Shown one piece after another: positions 33,549 to 41,718 of a stretch of 64,000 nt of DNA (the stretch's first letter is position 1; each line of letters begins with the position of its first letter). Source of the stretch: Candidatus Syntropharchaeum butanivorans. GTDB taxonomy: Archaea > Halobacteriota > Syntropharchaeia > Syntropharchaeales > Syntropharchaeaceae. The position numbers and the translations under genes were made by a program. Under the pieces are notes generated by a model that had not been told where the DNA came from, ran no database searches, and saw nothing but the letters and a program-made list of their open reading frames with translations. The stretch lies in NCBI GenBank assembly GCA_001766825.1, contig LYOR01000003.1, positions 124,001-188,000 on the forward strand. Direction: 5' to 3'.

Positions 33549-34193
33549 TCAGCTCCTATCTCTACCTACCCCTCTTATCACCGTCCCCTTAAATGGTCTT
33601 TCCTCAATGAGATCCCAGAGACGCTCAGGATATCTACCGTTAAGTACGATGCAGTTCATCCCACGTGCAATCAGAAAGTCCGGTAGAGCCGGGTCGGTGC
33701 AGGATCTCCTGAGCTCCCTGAGCTTATGGGCTGGTACAACCTCCAAGCGTTTACCATCGAGAAAAATACCATCAACATCGGTCATCTTGATGTACATCGC
33801 ACCAAGCTCTGCTGCAACCCATGCTCCTATCGTATCAGACGTGACGTCCCAGGTGTGGGGAAGTGGATCATGTTCTCTCATAATCTGGCTCAGAAGCAGG
33901 ACAGTAACCCCCCTGGAACCATCAAGATCCTCAAAACGGTCAACCATCCTGATCCTACCAACGTCTGAGAGATAGATGCCGTACTGATCCATCGCGAGAA
34001 TGGCCATTGTGTGAGCAGCATCATCAGAGAGGTATGAGCTGAACCTTCTCACCGTATCTGCAAAGATCCCCCCGCCGGGGATGATCACAATCCTTAAATC
34101 CCGCTTCCTGGATAGCTTCTTCAACTCCTTGAGAAGCTTTTCAACCGAGGTTAGAAGTGATCCCCCTATCTTAACAACGATCGCCTGGCTCAT
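33549..34193 (-). CDS. mfnE: [5-(Aminomethyl)furan-3-yl]methyl phosphate kinase (methanofuran biosynthesis)
   Basis: MfnE is an amino-acid-kinase-fold enzyme that phosphorylates the aminomethylfuran phosphate to a diphosphate before coupling. The 214-residue protein starts AIVVKIGGSLL, then IVIIPGGGIFADTVRR, HTWDVTSDTIGAWVAAELG and KMTDVDGI, the order of this kinase subfamily. MfnB at 20247-20948 makes an earlier intermediate. The start lies in a 4-bp overlap with the upstream regulator gene's stop (ATGA type). A uridylate-kinase-like enzyme of other use is the alternative. Confidence 0.85.
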   Translation of the reverse strand: MSQAIVVKIGGSLLTSVEKLLKELKKLSRKRDLRIVIIPGGGIFADTVRRFSSYLSDDAAHTMAILAMDQYGIYLSDVGRIRMVDRFEDLDGSRGVTVLLLSQIMREHDPLPHTWDVTSDTIGAWVAAELGAMYIKMTDVDGIFLDGKRLEVVPAHKLRELRRSCTDPALPDFLIARGMNCIVLNGRYPERLWDLIEERPFKGTVIRGVGRDRS

Positions 34194-35131
34194 CTACTTA
34201 TTCCGGTACGGCTGCGGAGAAGATCGAGAAACTCGGATGTGTCAGAGATCTTCTCAACCTCCCTCTCCTCCACGATTGCTGTGTTCTCAATGCTCTCCTC
34301 CTTCGACCCCTCCTCGAGTATTATGACAGACATCGTCCCTGTCACATCCGAGATGCTGCTCATGATCTTTGCCCGCTTCACGACCCTGGATACCCTCTTA
34401 CCCGCTGCTGTCAGGATCTTTCTCGATCTCTCATCTTCAGAGATCGCATCAAACGGGGCTTGCCGTGTTGGATGTACCTCGAACCCGATTCTTGCCATAA
34501 GATGCAGCGCCTCAAGATCTGAATCAGATACATCCCTGCTCTTAACACTGGCGTCTGTAGAGAGAGGATCAAGAGGTGTTAAAATATCTTCTCCAAGGAT
34601 TTCCTGAAGCTCAATCGCATTTGCAACCGTTGTCTCCATCAGATCCTCTTCATATCGACTGATACTCCGTCTTGAAACGCCTATCATCTTGGATAGGTCC
34701 CCTATCGAGAGGTTCATCCTCAACCTCGCTCGCCTCAGGACAGAACCATCGATTTTAACATAAAGACCACCGCGCTCTGAGTAGACAAAGATCTTGATCC
34801 CTTCCACAAGGTAGTCATAAAGTGTCTGGACGTTCATTGAGGGGATACCATAGCGCCTGTAGAGAACGCCTGTCTCAAGGAATCTACCTTTCATACGCTC
34901 CCCAATCACAAGAGGGGATGCAAGGAGGTACCTTGTAATCCGTTTCAGCTCCTCAGCCATCTCCTGGCTCAGAGCATCGATGTTAGAGAGAACTTTCAAA
35001 AGCAATGTCTTATTATCCTTACTCGCTACTATATCAAAACTTCTCGGTCGTACATCACATCTTTCTGATGTGACAAACCCTGCCCTATTCAGTACCTCTA
35101 TCACCGATGGGAGCAGGAGCGAGCGATTCAT
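34190..35131 (-). CDS. Archaeal HTH-type transcriptional regulator (COG1395 type)
   Basis: The 313-residue protein begins with a nuclease-like or restriction-fold domain (NRAGFVTSERCDVRPRSFDIVA, residues about 14-110). It then has an XRE helix-turn-helix (LRMNLSIGDLSKMIGVSRRS, about 137-157; SRYEE follows) and a C-terminal part of unclear fold. This two-part layout matches the putative HTH-type regulators conserved across euryarchaea. It overlaps mfnE by 4 bp. The regulated genes are not known; co-transcription with mfnE and hemB is likely. Confidence 0.8.
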   Translation of the reverse strand: MNRSLLLPSVIEVLNRAGFVTSERCDVRPRSFDIVASKDNKTLLLKVLSNIDALSQEMAEELKRITRYLLASPLVIGERMKGRFLETGVLYRRYGIPSMNVQTLYDYLVEGIKIFVYSERGGLYVKIDGSVLRRARLRMNLSIGDLSKMIGVSRRSISRYEEDLMETTVANAIELQEILGEDILTPLDPLSTDASVKSRDVSDSDLEALHLMARIGFEVHPTRQAPFDAISEDERSRKILTAAGKRVSRVVKRAKIMSSISDVTGTMSVIILEEGSKEESIENTAIVEEREVEKISDTSEFLDLLRSRTGISR

Positions 35132-35223
35132 AATAATATTTTACATCATGAGTTTATGAATCTTCTTATTCTAACACCCCTTTACAGATTGAGAGAAAAT
35201 TCATGATAAATAATCAAAAAAAA

Positions 35224-35231
35224 GCTTATAT
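35224..35231 (+). promoter_or_regulatory. TATA box of the acyl-CoA mutase operon
   Basis: GCTTATAT lies 23-30 bp before the mutase ATG at 35254 in an AT-rich 122-bp gap divergent from the regulator gene. No Shine-Dalgarno sequence precedes the ATG, consistent with a leaderless mRNA. Confidence 0.55.
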
Positions 35232-35253
35232 TCTTGAAATTTGAAGTTTTTGT

Positions 35254-36933
35254 ATGTTTAAGGAGGATGAGATCAAGCGGATCGAGGAGAGGGAGAAGGA
35301 GTGGCTTAAGCGGATTGAGGGAGTGAAAGAGCGAAAGGCCAGGTTTGAGACATATTCAGGGATACCTATAAAGCAGCTCTATACACCTGCTGATATCAGG
35401 GATCATAACTATCTTGAAGATGTGGGATTCCCGGGAGATGCACCATTTGTCAGGGGTGTTTATCCCACGATGTACCGCAGCAGGTTCTGGACGATACGTC
35501 TCTTCTCAGGGTATGGTACACCAGAAGATACGAATAAACGATGGAAGCTCCTCTATGAGGAGGGTGAGACAGGTTTCAGTGCAGCGGTGGACGTTCTTAC
35601 CTTCAACGGAATCGATCCAGAGGATCCAAGGGCCGATGTTGAGGTCGGTACAGAGGGTGTTCCGCTGTACTGTATCGACTCGATGTACGCACTCACAGAG
35701 GGGTTACCGATCGATAAGATCTCGGTCGCACTCGTTGTAGAGCCATTCTCATCAGCTCCGGTATGTGCGATGTACTTCAATATGGCGAAAGGAAGGGGCA
35801 TTGATATCAGGAAGCTGATGGGAACCTGCCAGAATGATATACTCACAATGACCTGTGGGTTCGTACCATTTGAGTCCGTCCCGCCGGATCAGATGCTGAG
35901 GCTCGCGTGTGACCTCATCGAATGGTGTGTTCCAGAGAAAAACGTCCCGAAGTGGCACCCGATAAACTTTACAACCTATAATTACCGGGAAGGGGGGATC
36001 GACGCTATACAGGAGCTTGGGTTCGGGTTTGCAAACGCGATAACCCACATAGATGAGCTCATCGAGCGTGGCTGGAAGGTTGATGACTTTGTAAACAGGC
36101 TTGCATTCCACCTGTCAGCCCATAAGGACTTTTTCGAGGAGATTGCAAAGTACAGGGCCGCGAGGAGGATCTGGTACAAGCTGATGAAGGATAAATACGA
36201 AGCGAAGGATCCGCGCTCTTATGAGTTCAGGTTCCATATACAGACCGCGGGATCGTCGCTTACGGCACAGCAGCCGATGGTGAATATCATAAGAACAGCA
36301 TTCCAGGCGCTGGCGGCCGTGCTTGGTGGGTGTCAATCGATGCACACAAACTCTTATGATGAGGCGATATGCCTCCCGAGTGAGGAGGCCGTGAGGCTTG
36401 CACTGAGGACCCAGCAGGTCATTCAGGAGGAGACGGGTGTTGCTGATACGATCGATCCACTTGGAGGCTCGTACTATGTTGAGTGGCTCACGGATGAGAT
36501 TGAGGAGCGGGTATGGAAGTACCTTGACAAGATGACAGAGGCTGGTGGGAATGTTGTGAAGCTGCTTGAGAATGGATGGCTCTATAAGGAGATGGCAGAT
36601 GCCTTCCACAAGCGGCAGCGCGCGGTCGATGAGGGGGAGGAGCGCGTAATAGGGGTGAATTGCTACCTCTCAAGGGAGGAGGAACCACCGATCGTCTTCA
36701 GAACAAATGAGAAAGCTGGTGAGATCGAGAGGGAACGGCTAAGAAGGCTCAAAGAGCGGCGTGATAATCGCAAAGTTGAAGAGCTGCTTGATAAGCTTCG
36801 AAGAGCTTGTGATAAGGGTGAGAACGTGATGCCAGCCGTGATGGATGCTACTGCCGCGGGTGCAACGCTCGGCGAGGTATGCAACGTCTACAGAGAGGTG
36901 CTTGGCACGTGGAACCCGCCTATCGTGATATGA
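35254..36933 (+). CDS. Coenzyme B12-dependent acyl-CoA mutase, catalytic subunit (atypical, not canonical methylmalonyl-CoA mutase)
   Basis: The 559-residue protein is a methylmalonyl-CoA-mutase-family TIM barrel without a B12 domain, which is encoded 10 bp downstream. The family frame is clear: TMYRSRFWTIRLFSGYGTPE, CQNDIL, FRFHIQTAGSSLTAQQP and SMHTNSYDEAICLPSEEA. The substrate-defining residues differ. Phe84 stands where the enzyme has Tyr89 (Propionibacterium numbering). CGFVP (201-205) replaces the segment with carboxylate-binding Arg207. Asn243 stands for catalytic His244. Isobutyryl-CoA mutase also has Phe and no Arg, but keeps the His. The substrate is therefore unlikely to be methylmalonyl-CoA. 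A MeaB-type chaperone gene is not adjacent. Confidence 0.85.
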   Translation: MFKEDEIKRIEEREKEWLKRIEGVKERKARFETYSGIPIKQLYTPADIRDHNYLEDVGFPGDAPFVRGVYPTMYRSRFWTIRLFSGYGTPEDTNKRWKLLYEEGETGFSAAVDVLTFNGIDPEDPRADVEVGTEGVPLYCIDSMYALTEGLPIDKISVALVVEPFSSAPVCAMYFNMAKGRGIDIRKLMGTCQNDILTMTCGFVPFESVPPDQMLRLACDLIEWCVPEKNVPKWHPINFTTYNYREGGIDAIQELGFGFANAITHIDELIERGWKVDDFVNRLAFHLSAHKDFFEEIAKYRAARRIWYKLMKDKYEAKDPRSYEFRFHIQTAGSSLTAQQPMVNIIRTAFQALAAVLGGCQSMHTNSYDEAICLPSEEAVRLALRTQQVIQEETGVADTIDPLGGSYYVEWLTDEIEERVWKYLDKMTEAGGNVVKLLENGWLYKEMADAFHKRQRAVDEGEERVIGVNCYLSREEEPPIVFRTNEKAGEIERERLRRLKERRDNRKVEELLDKLRRACDKGENVMPAVMDATAAGATLGEVCNVYREVLGTWNPPIVI

Positions 36934-36943
36934 GGATGGGAGA

Positions 36944-37366
36944 ATGGCAGAGGAGAGGAAGATCCGGGTCCTGATGTCAAAGCCAGGTGTTGATGGTCAC
37001 TGGAGGGGGATTGTCACAGTCTCCCGTGGCCTTCGCGATGCAGGAATGGAGGTGATATTCGGTGGGTTCCAGTCAATCGAACAGATCGTTGAGACCGCGA
37101 TCGAGGAGGATGTGGATGTGATAGGCCTGAGCATACACTCTCAGGCGCACATACCCTGGACCAAGCGAATTGTATCGTTGATGGAGGAGAAAGGCATCAA
37201 GGATAGCGTACTTCTTATAATTGGCGGCGTGATACCGACCCTCGACCATGAACGGTTGAAGGAGCTTGGTGCAGCAGAGGTCTTTGGACCCGGGACACCA
37301 ATAAAGAAGATAGCAGATTTCATCAGGGAGAACGTGAAGCGGAAACAAAAAGTATCTGCATCCTGA
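36944..37366 (+). CDS. Coenzyme B12-binding subunit of the acyl-CoA mutase
   Basis: The 140-residue Rossmann-like domain binds adenosylcobalamin base-off with a protein histidine. The motif is KPGVDGHWRGIVTVSRGLRD (DxHxxG with His at about residue 20), followed by GLSIHSQAH and GGVIPTLDHERLKELG. Canonical subunits usually have GHDRG; here the fourth residue is Trp. It lies 10 bp after the catalytic subunit in one operon and is the normal small-subunit length (about 140). Confidence 0.9.
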   Translation: MAEERKIRVLMSKPGVDGHWRGIVTVSRGLRDAGMEVIFGGFQSIEQIVETAIEEDVDVIGLSIHSQAHIPWTKRIVSLMEEKGIKDSVLLIIGGVIPTLDHERLKELGAAEVFGPGTPIKKIADFIRENVKRKQKVSAS

Positions 37367-37444
37367 TCTCACGTATCGAAGGTTAGGGAGGAAGGCTTAT
37401 AAGCGGGATGAACCAAATAGGTAGGTGAGCTTCAGGGTGTGATC

Positions 37445-37582
37445 ATGGGATACTACTGTGCAAGGTGCAAGCACGTCGTTGAGATCGACTATGAGACCCA
37501 GGGAATCAGGTGTAACTATTGTGGGTATCGGATCCTCATAAAAGAGCGTCCCACGATGGTAAAGAAGGTCAGGGCAGAATGA
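37445..37582 (+). CDS. rpoP: DNA-directed RNA polymerase subunit P (Rpb12-like zinc ribbon)
   Basis: This 45-residue zinc-ribbon protein has YCARCKHVV and [16 protein letters not shown], followed by a basic tail (KKVRAE). It matches archaeal RpoP, a small core subunit of the RNA polymerase (Rpb12 homologue). ATG 37445 and TGA 37580-37582 define it. In many archaea the ribosomal protein L37Ae gene precedes rpoP; it is absent here, where the mutase subunit lies upstream. pcc1 and prefoldin beta follow, as is common. Confidence 0.9.
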   Translation: MGYYCARCKHVVEIDYETQGIRCNYCGYRILIKERPTMVKKVRAE

Positions 37583-37603
37583 ACAACCGGTATCCCGAAA
37601 ATC

Positions 37604-37849
37604 ATGCGGGCAGAGATTGACCTTGAGGTTGGATATCCAGATGCTGAGATTGTGTACCGGGCGTTGCTCCCTGAGCCTCTTAGCAGCCCTTCAGAGCGTT
37701 CGAGTGTGAGGATACTCAGGGAAGGCTCGTGCCTGAAGCTTACAATCGATGCAGAAGATCTTGTGAGCCTGAGAGCGGCGATAAATACATGGCTCCGGCT
37801 CGTCAGGATCGCAGAGGAGATGATAGATCTATTGGAGTGTGAGGTTTAG
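37604..37849 (+). CDS. pcc1: KEOPS complex subunit Pcc1
   Basis: Pcc1 is the dimerising subunit of KEOPS, which makes N6-threonylcarbamoyladenosine in tRNA. The 81-residue protein fits Pcc1 in length, with the C-terminal pattern DLVSLRAAINTWLRLVRIAE. Neighbours rpoP and prefoldin beta form a known euryarchaeal string. It ends directly before the pfdB ATG (no gap). Confidence 0.88.
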   Translation: MRAEIDLEVGYPDAEIVYRALLPEPLSSPSERSSVRILREGSCLKLTIDAEDLVSLRAAINTWLRLVRIAEEMIDLLECEV

Positions 37850-38215
37850 ATGAGTCAGGAAATATCCCCCCAGCTTCAGAATCAGATTGCACAATTACAG
37901 CAGCTCCAGCAGCAGGCACAGGCGCTTGCTCTGCAAAGATCTCAGATCGAGATGATGTTAAGAGAGATTGACGGTGCGCTGGAGGAGCTGGATAAGGTTG
38001 AGGATGATGCTGTAGTTTACCGTAATCTCGGTGAGATTCTGATAAAGTCTGATAAAGACACTGTAAAGTCGGATCTCACCGAGAAAAAGGAGACATTTGA
38101 CCTGAGATTGAAGACAATCGAGAGGCAGGAAGAGCGTGTCCAGAAGCGCTTTCAGCAACTTCAGGAGCAGGTTAGACAGGCTCTTGGAGGTCCTGGCGGT
38201 GGGATGGCAGTCTGA
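37850..38215 (+). CDS. pfdB: Prefoldin beta subunit
   Basis: Prefoldin is a hexameric chaperone that passes unfolded proteins to the thermosome. The 121-residue subunit is a Gln-rich coiled coil (IAQLQQLQQQAQALALQRSQ at the N-terminal helix; VYRNLGEILIKSDK as the beta hairpin; then a second helix ending RFQQLQEQVRQAL). Length and position after pcc1 are typical. Confidence 0.94.
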   Translation: MSQEISPQLQNQIAQLQQLQQQAQALALQRSQIEMMLREIDGALEELDKVEDDAVVYRNLGEILIKSDKDTVKSDLTEKKETFDLRLKTIERQEERVQKRFQQLQEQVRQALGGPGGGMAV

Positions 38216-38231
38216 TGTGGGAGTGTGATCG

Positions 38232-38417
38232 ATGGGAAAGACAGGTAGTGTTGAGTGGGTCCAGATAAAGAACCGGAAGGGTAAGGTGCGGCTTGTACCT
38301 GCAGGGGAGTCGAAGTATAAAAAACCGGGGCCCTGCCAGCGCTATGACTCAAAGGGTGCCGTGAGAAGGCGGATGAGGAGAAAAAAGAGTAGCATTCTCG
38401 GTGTGAAGCGGCACTGA
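38232..38417 (+). CDS. Small basic conserved protein, unknown
   Basis: The 61-residue protein is very basic: QIKNRKGKVRLVPAGES, PGPCQRYDSKGAVRRRMRRK. It looks like the small DUF5350-type proteins of methanogens, a resemblance I hold from memory only. The charge and position after prefoldin suggest RNA or ribosome binding. It starts 16 bp after pfdB, with GTGTGATCG before the ATG. Confidence 0.6.
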   Translation: MGKTGSVEWVQIKNRKGKVRLVPAGESKYKKPGPCQRYDSKGAVRRRMRRKKSSILGVKRH

Positions 38418-38568
38418 TCATTCTTTCTTCGAGGCAAGCTTCACCTGTACTCACTTCCTGATACTTCTACCGTATTCTCTCCCTCCTCAGATATAATCTC
38501 CCTGACCTGCTAAACCCGCACCCACCCTCTTGTGACCTCATGGGTTTACAGACCAAAAAATAGCAAGA

Positions 38569-38576
38569 TTTATATA
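38569..38576 (+). promoter_or_regulatory. TATA box of the fpo operon
   Basis: TTTATATA lies about 58 bp before the fpoI ATG (38634). A strong ribosome-binding site AAAGGAGGAGCT precedes the ATG. The arrangement implies transcription from near 38600 and a short leader. The 38418-38568 stretch has no gene that I can support. Confidence 0.55.
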
Positions 38577-38633
38577 TCTTGCATAAAAACTCATCGTGGC
38601 CAAGAGAGGTTTAATCGGGTAAAAGGAGGAGCT

Positions 38634-39017
38634 ATGAAAGGGATAGCCAAAGGGATGCGTGTAACGCTCAAGTACGTATTCAAACCAGCTATCACTGTAC
38701 AGTACCCTGATGAGAGGCCAACGATCGAGGAGCGGTTCAGGGGCCATCACCGGATTGTGAGTGAGAAATGCATCGCATGCAACCTCTGTGCAAAGGCATG
38801 CCCTGTTAATGCGATCAAGATCTCATTCACGAAGGATGATAAGGGGAAGAAGGTCCTGACGAAGTATGAGCTTGATATCGGTGTCTGTATCTGGTGCGGA
38901 CTCTGTGTTGATGCATGCCCGAAGGATGCACTCATCATGACGCAGGAGTTTGAACTCTACGCACGTGAACGGGATGAGCTTAAACGTAATCTTTTGGCGG
39001 AGGAAGTACATGCTTGA
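38634..39017 (+). CDS. fpoI: F420H2 dehydrogenase subunit FpoI (2x[4Fe-4S])
   Basis: FpoI (NuoI homologue) passes electrons between the input and the membrane arm of the complex. The 127-residue protein carries two ferredoxin motifs, CIACNLCAKACP and CIWCGLCVDACP, at about residues 44-55 and 83-94. I start at ATG 38634, preceded by AAAGGAGGAGCT, rather than at an in-frame ATG 102 bp earlier. It leads an I-J-J-K-L-M-N run. In Methanosarcina A, B, C, D and H precede I; here they must lie elsewhere. Confidence 0.92.
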   Translation: MKGIAKGMRVTLKYVFKPAITVQYPDERPTIEERFRGHHRIVSEKCIACNLCAKACPVNAIKISFTKDDKGKKVLTKYELDIGVCIWCGLCVDACPKDALIMTQEFELYARERDELKRNLLAEEVHA

Positions 39018-39252
39018 AAACCTCGTCTTTCTCGTTCTTGCACTGATTCTCATCATATCGAGTGTTATGGTTGTAAAATGCAAAGAGGCAATGCATAGTG
39101 CCCTCTCCCTTGCCGCGATGCTCATAGGTGTTGCAGGTGTGTATGTGATGCTCAGGGCCGAGTTTCTCGCGGCGGTGCAGGTACTGGTCTATGCAGGCGG
39201 TGTTGTGATACTCATCGTATTCGCCATATTCATGATGAGGTGGGAGAAATGA
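39010..39252 (+). CDS. fpoJ: F420H2 dehydrogenase subunit FpoJ, N-terminal half
   Basis: The 80-residue membrane protein resembles the N-terminal half of NuoJ, with three hydrophobic segments (VFLVLALILIISSVMVV; LSLAAMLIGVAGVYVML; VQVLVYAGGVVILIVFAIFM) and the conserved VYAGGVVILIVF region near a central helix. NuoJ is a single gene in bacteria; splitting into two genes is known in methanogen Fpo operons. The ATG at 39010 overlaps fpoI by 8 bp. It ends in an ATGA overlap with the next gene. Confidence 0.87.
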   Translation: MLENLVFLVLALILIISSVMVVKCKEAMHSALSLAAMLIGVAGVYVMLRAEFLAAVQVLVYAGGVVILIVFAIFMMRWEK

Positions 39253-39506
39253 GCTTAATCCTCAATATTATAAAGGGACTGATCGTTCTCATGATGTTAT
39301 ACGGGATTGTTACGGTGATTCAATCAACAGCATGGGGTGAAGGAGTAATCTCAATCGACGCATCGCCGGGGGTCTTTGGTGTTACACTATTTCAGGAGGC
39401 TCTCGTGGCGTTTGAGGTCACCTCTGCCCTCCTTACCGCAGCACTGATAGGTGCGCTATTTCTGGCAATGCGAGAGAATGGGGGAATGGAGAATGGTTCC
39501 GCTTGA
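39249..39506 (+). CDS. F420H2 dehydrogenase subunit FpoJ, C-terminal half
   Basis: The 85-residue membrane protein corresponds to the C-terminal half of NuoJ, with two clear hydrophobic segments (LIVLMMLYGIVTVIQS; LTAALIGALFLAM) around a less hydrophobic loop (GVISIDASPGVFGVTLF). ATG 39249 overlaps the preceding stop (ATGA). It overlaps fpoK by 14 bp. Together with the preceding gene it replaces one NuoJ chain. Confidence 0.82.
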   Translation: MSLILNIIKGLIVLMMLYGIVTVIQSTAWGEGVISIDASPGVFGVTLFQEALVAFEVTSALLTAALIGALFLAMRENGGMENGSA

Positions 39507-39789
39507 GTGGTTTCTCATCCTCTCAGCCATACTCTTCTCGATCGGCGCATACGGTATTATGATTGAGCGAAATGGGCTGAAGGTCTTGATGTGCCTTGAG
39601 ATTCTCTTAAATTCTGCAAACATCAACCTTGCGGCTTTCTCCAGAGAGAATCTCATGGGTCAGGAGTTTGCGTTATTCTCGATTGCGATTGCTGCAGCAG
39701 AGGTTGCGGTCGGTCTTGCACTCCTGATAATGCTCTTCAGGTATATGGATACGATAGATCTTGAGAAGTTTGATCTCCTGAGGTGGTAG
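39493..39789 (+). CDS. fpoK: F420H2 dehydrogenase subunit FpoK
   Basis: FpoK (NuoK homologue) is a three-helix subunit of the proton-moving arm. The 98-residue protein has LEWFLILSAILFSIGAYGIM, VLMCLEILLNSANINLAAF with a conserved membrane Glu, and AAAEVAVGLALLIMLFRYMD with the second Glu. I use ATG 39493 (MVPLEW), not an earlier ATG 42 bp upstream, because the length then matches NuoK. Confidence 0.91.
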   Translation: MVPLEWFLILSAILFSIGAYGIMIERNGLKVLMCLEILLNSANINLAAFSRENLMGQEFALFSIAIAAAEVAVGLALLIMLFRYMDTIDLEKFDLLRW

Positions 39790-39792
39790 AGT

Positions 39793-41718
39793 ATGGGATG
39801 GATCGATTACGCATACTGGATTGCACTCTTGCCCCTGATCGGTTTTGTCCTTGAGCTGTTCATCGGTAAGTACACGTGGAAACAGGGAGGGATATTCGCA
39901 AATCTCACGATACTCGGATCGACCATCATCTCAATCGGAACACTGATAGAGGTTCTGGGTGGTGCAAGGATCGATGTATCTGTCCCATGGTTCTATCAGG
40001 GGATCGTTGTTGGTTACATGATCGACCCGCTCGCGATCGTGATGCTGTGTATGGTTTCATTCGTGAGCCTCATGATCCACATCTACGCGTTGGGCTACAT
40101 GGAGGAGGACCCAGACAAATCACTATACTTCGCCGAGACCTCACTCTTCACCTGCGGGATGCTCGGGCTTGTTCTATCGAACAACTTACTTCAGCTCTTT
40201 ATCTTCTGGGAGCTTGTGGGGCTATGCTCGTATCTTCTCATCGGGTTCTGGTGGTACAAGCCTGAGGCTGCAGCAGCAGGTAAGAAGGCATTCCTGACAA
40301 CCCGTGTGGGTGATGTCCTCTTCCTTCTTGGTATTATCCTCCTCTACTATAACGTCTCACACCTTCCAGAGCCGCTCACCTTCCAGTACATCTTCTCTCT
40401 CGAGGTGCTTGAGGCGATTCCACCCACGCATCTCACAGCGATCGCACTCCTCTTTTTGGGAGGTGCTGTAGGTAAGAGTTCCCAGTTCCCGCTTCATGTC
40501 TGGATACCGGATGCGATGGAGGGCCCAACGACCGTTTCAGCTCTCATTCACGCGGCAACGATGGTAACAGCAGGTATATACCTTGTTGCAAGGACGTATC
40601 CGATATTCATCGCATCGCCCGGTGCGCTTGTCATTGTCGCGGTGCTCGGTGGCTTCACAGCTCTATTTGCAGCAACACTCGGGCTTGTTGTGAACGATAT
40701 AAAGCGAGTGCTTGCATACTCGACGATCAGCCAGCTCGGGTACATGCTGTGCATGCTCGGTGTTGGATCGATAATTGGTGCATTTGCGGTTGGATACTCC
40801 CTCTTCCACCTGATCTCCCATGCATTCTTCAAGGCACTCCTCTTCCTCTGTTCAGGGGTGGTGCTTCACGGGCTCGCGGATACAAGGGATCTACGAGAGA
40901 TGGGGGGACTCCTGAGCCGCATGCCTATCACTGCAATTGCGATGCTGATTGGTGCACTCAGCCTTTCAGGGTTCCCACTTACTGCAGGCTTCTTCAGCAA
41001 GGACCGGATCATCGAGACCGCATACGAGTACGGGGTTGCAACAGGAGACTATCTCCCGTGGATATTCATACTTCTTGCAGCCCTGCTCACCGCGATCTAC
41101 ACATTCAGGCTCTGGTTTATGGCATTCACAGGAGAGCCTCGAAGCTACCTGGCAGAGCATGCACATGAGGGTTCGAAGATCATGACGGCACCTCTGATCG
41201 TCCTTGCTGCCTTTGCACTTGGCTTTGGCATCCTCCAGTCCAGATTCTATGAATTTGTCGGTGCAAACTTTGATACACATCTGATTGGGGAGCTTGCCCA
41301 TCTTGGAGGTTATCACCTGCATCATGGTGGCGAGGTTCCACTGATAATCATGATCCTCCCTGCAATCTGTGCGATAGGAGGGATCGCAATCGCGGCAGGT
41401 ATCTGGTACAACAACAGGGTCGATCTATCAAGATACATCTCAAAGAGCAACCCGATCTATAGATTGCTCTGGAACAAGTACTACCTTGACTATATCTTCA
41501 AGGATCTCATCGCAGAGCGGCTCTTTGGATTTGTGGCCCTTCTTGCAGAGGCGTTTGATAGGTGTATCATCGATGGGATCGTCAATGGGATAAGCCGGGC
41601 GATCATCGCGATCGGATCAGGCTTGAAGAGGATCCAGACAGGTGTTGTTGAGACGTATGCGACCGCGGTTGTGATAGGTGTTGTGATACTTATACTGCTT
41701 ATAGGAGGTGTCCTCTGA
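39793..41718 (+). CDS. fpoL: F420H2 dehydrogenase subunit FpoL
   Basis: FpoL (NuoL homologue) is an antiporter-like proton-pumping subunit. At 641 residues and about 16 membrane segments it is full length. Key regions are FIFWELVGLCSYLLIGFWW with the membrane Glu, SSQFPLHVWIPDAMEGPTTVSALIHAATMVTAG with Lys/His, and KRVLAYSTISQLGYM. The C-terminal part includes the long lateral helix typical of NuoL. The stop overlaps the fpoM ATG by one base (TGATG). Confidence 0.95.
   Translation: MGWIDYAYWIALLPLIGFVLELFIGKYTWKQGGIFANLTILGSTIISIGTLIEVLGGARIDVSVPWFYQGIVVGYMIDPLAIVMLCMVSFVSLMIHIYALGYMEEDPDKSLYFAETSLFTCGMLGLVLSNNLLQLFIFWELVGLCSYLLIGFWWYKPEAAAAGKKAFLTTRVGDVLFLLGIILLYYNVSHLPEPLTFQYIFSLEVLEAIPPTHLTAIALLFLGGAVGKSSQFPLHVWIPDAMEGPTTVSALIHAATMVTAGIYLVARTYPIFIASPGALVIVAVLGGFTALFAATLGLVVNDIKRVLAYSTISQLGYMLCMLGVGSIIGAFAVGYSLFHLISHAFFKALLFLCSGVVLHGLADTRDLREMGGLLSRMPITAIAMLIGALSLSGFPLTAGFFSKDRIIETAYEYGVATGDYLPWIFILLAALLTAIYTFRLWFMAFTGEPRSYLAEHAHEGSKIMTAPLIVLAAFALGFGILQSRFYEFVGANFDTHLIGELAHLGGYHLHHGGEVPLIIMILPAICAIGGIAIAAGIWYNNRVDLSRYISKSNPIYRLLWNKYYLDYIFKDLIAERLFGFVALLAEAFDRCIIDGIVNGISRAIIAIGSGLKRIQTGVVETYATAVVIGVVILILLIGGVL

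Noticed and set aside
35254..37366. Canonical methylmalonyl-CoA mutase
   Set aside because: The overall family fits, but the three residue positions that define the substrate differ, so I did not use the gene symbol or claim the propionate route.
39010..39506. Frameshift in a single nuoJ-like gene
   Set aside because: The two halves have proper starts and an ATGA overlap, and a split J subunit is known in methanogen Fpo operons.
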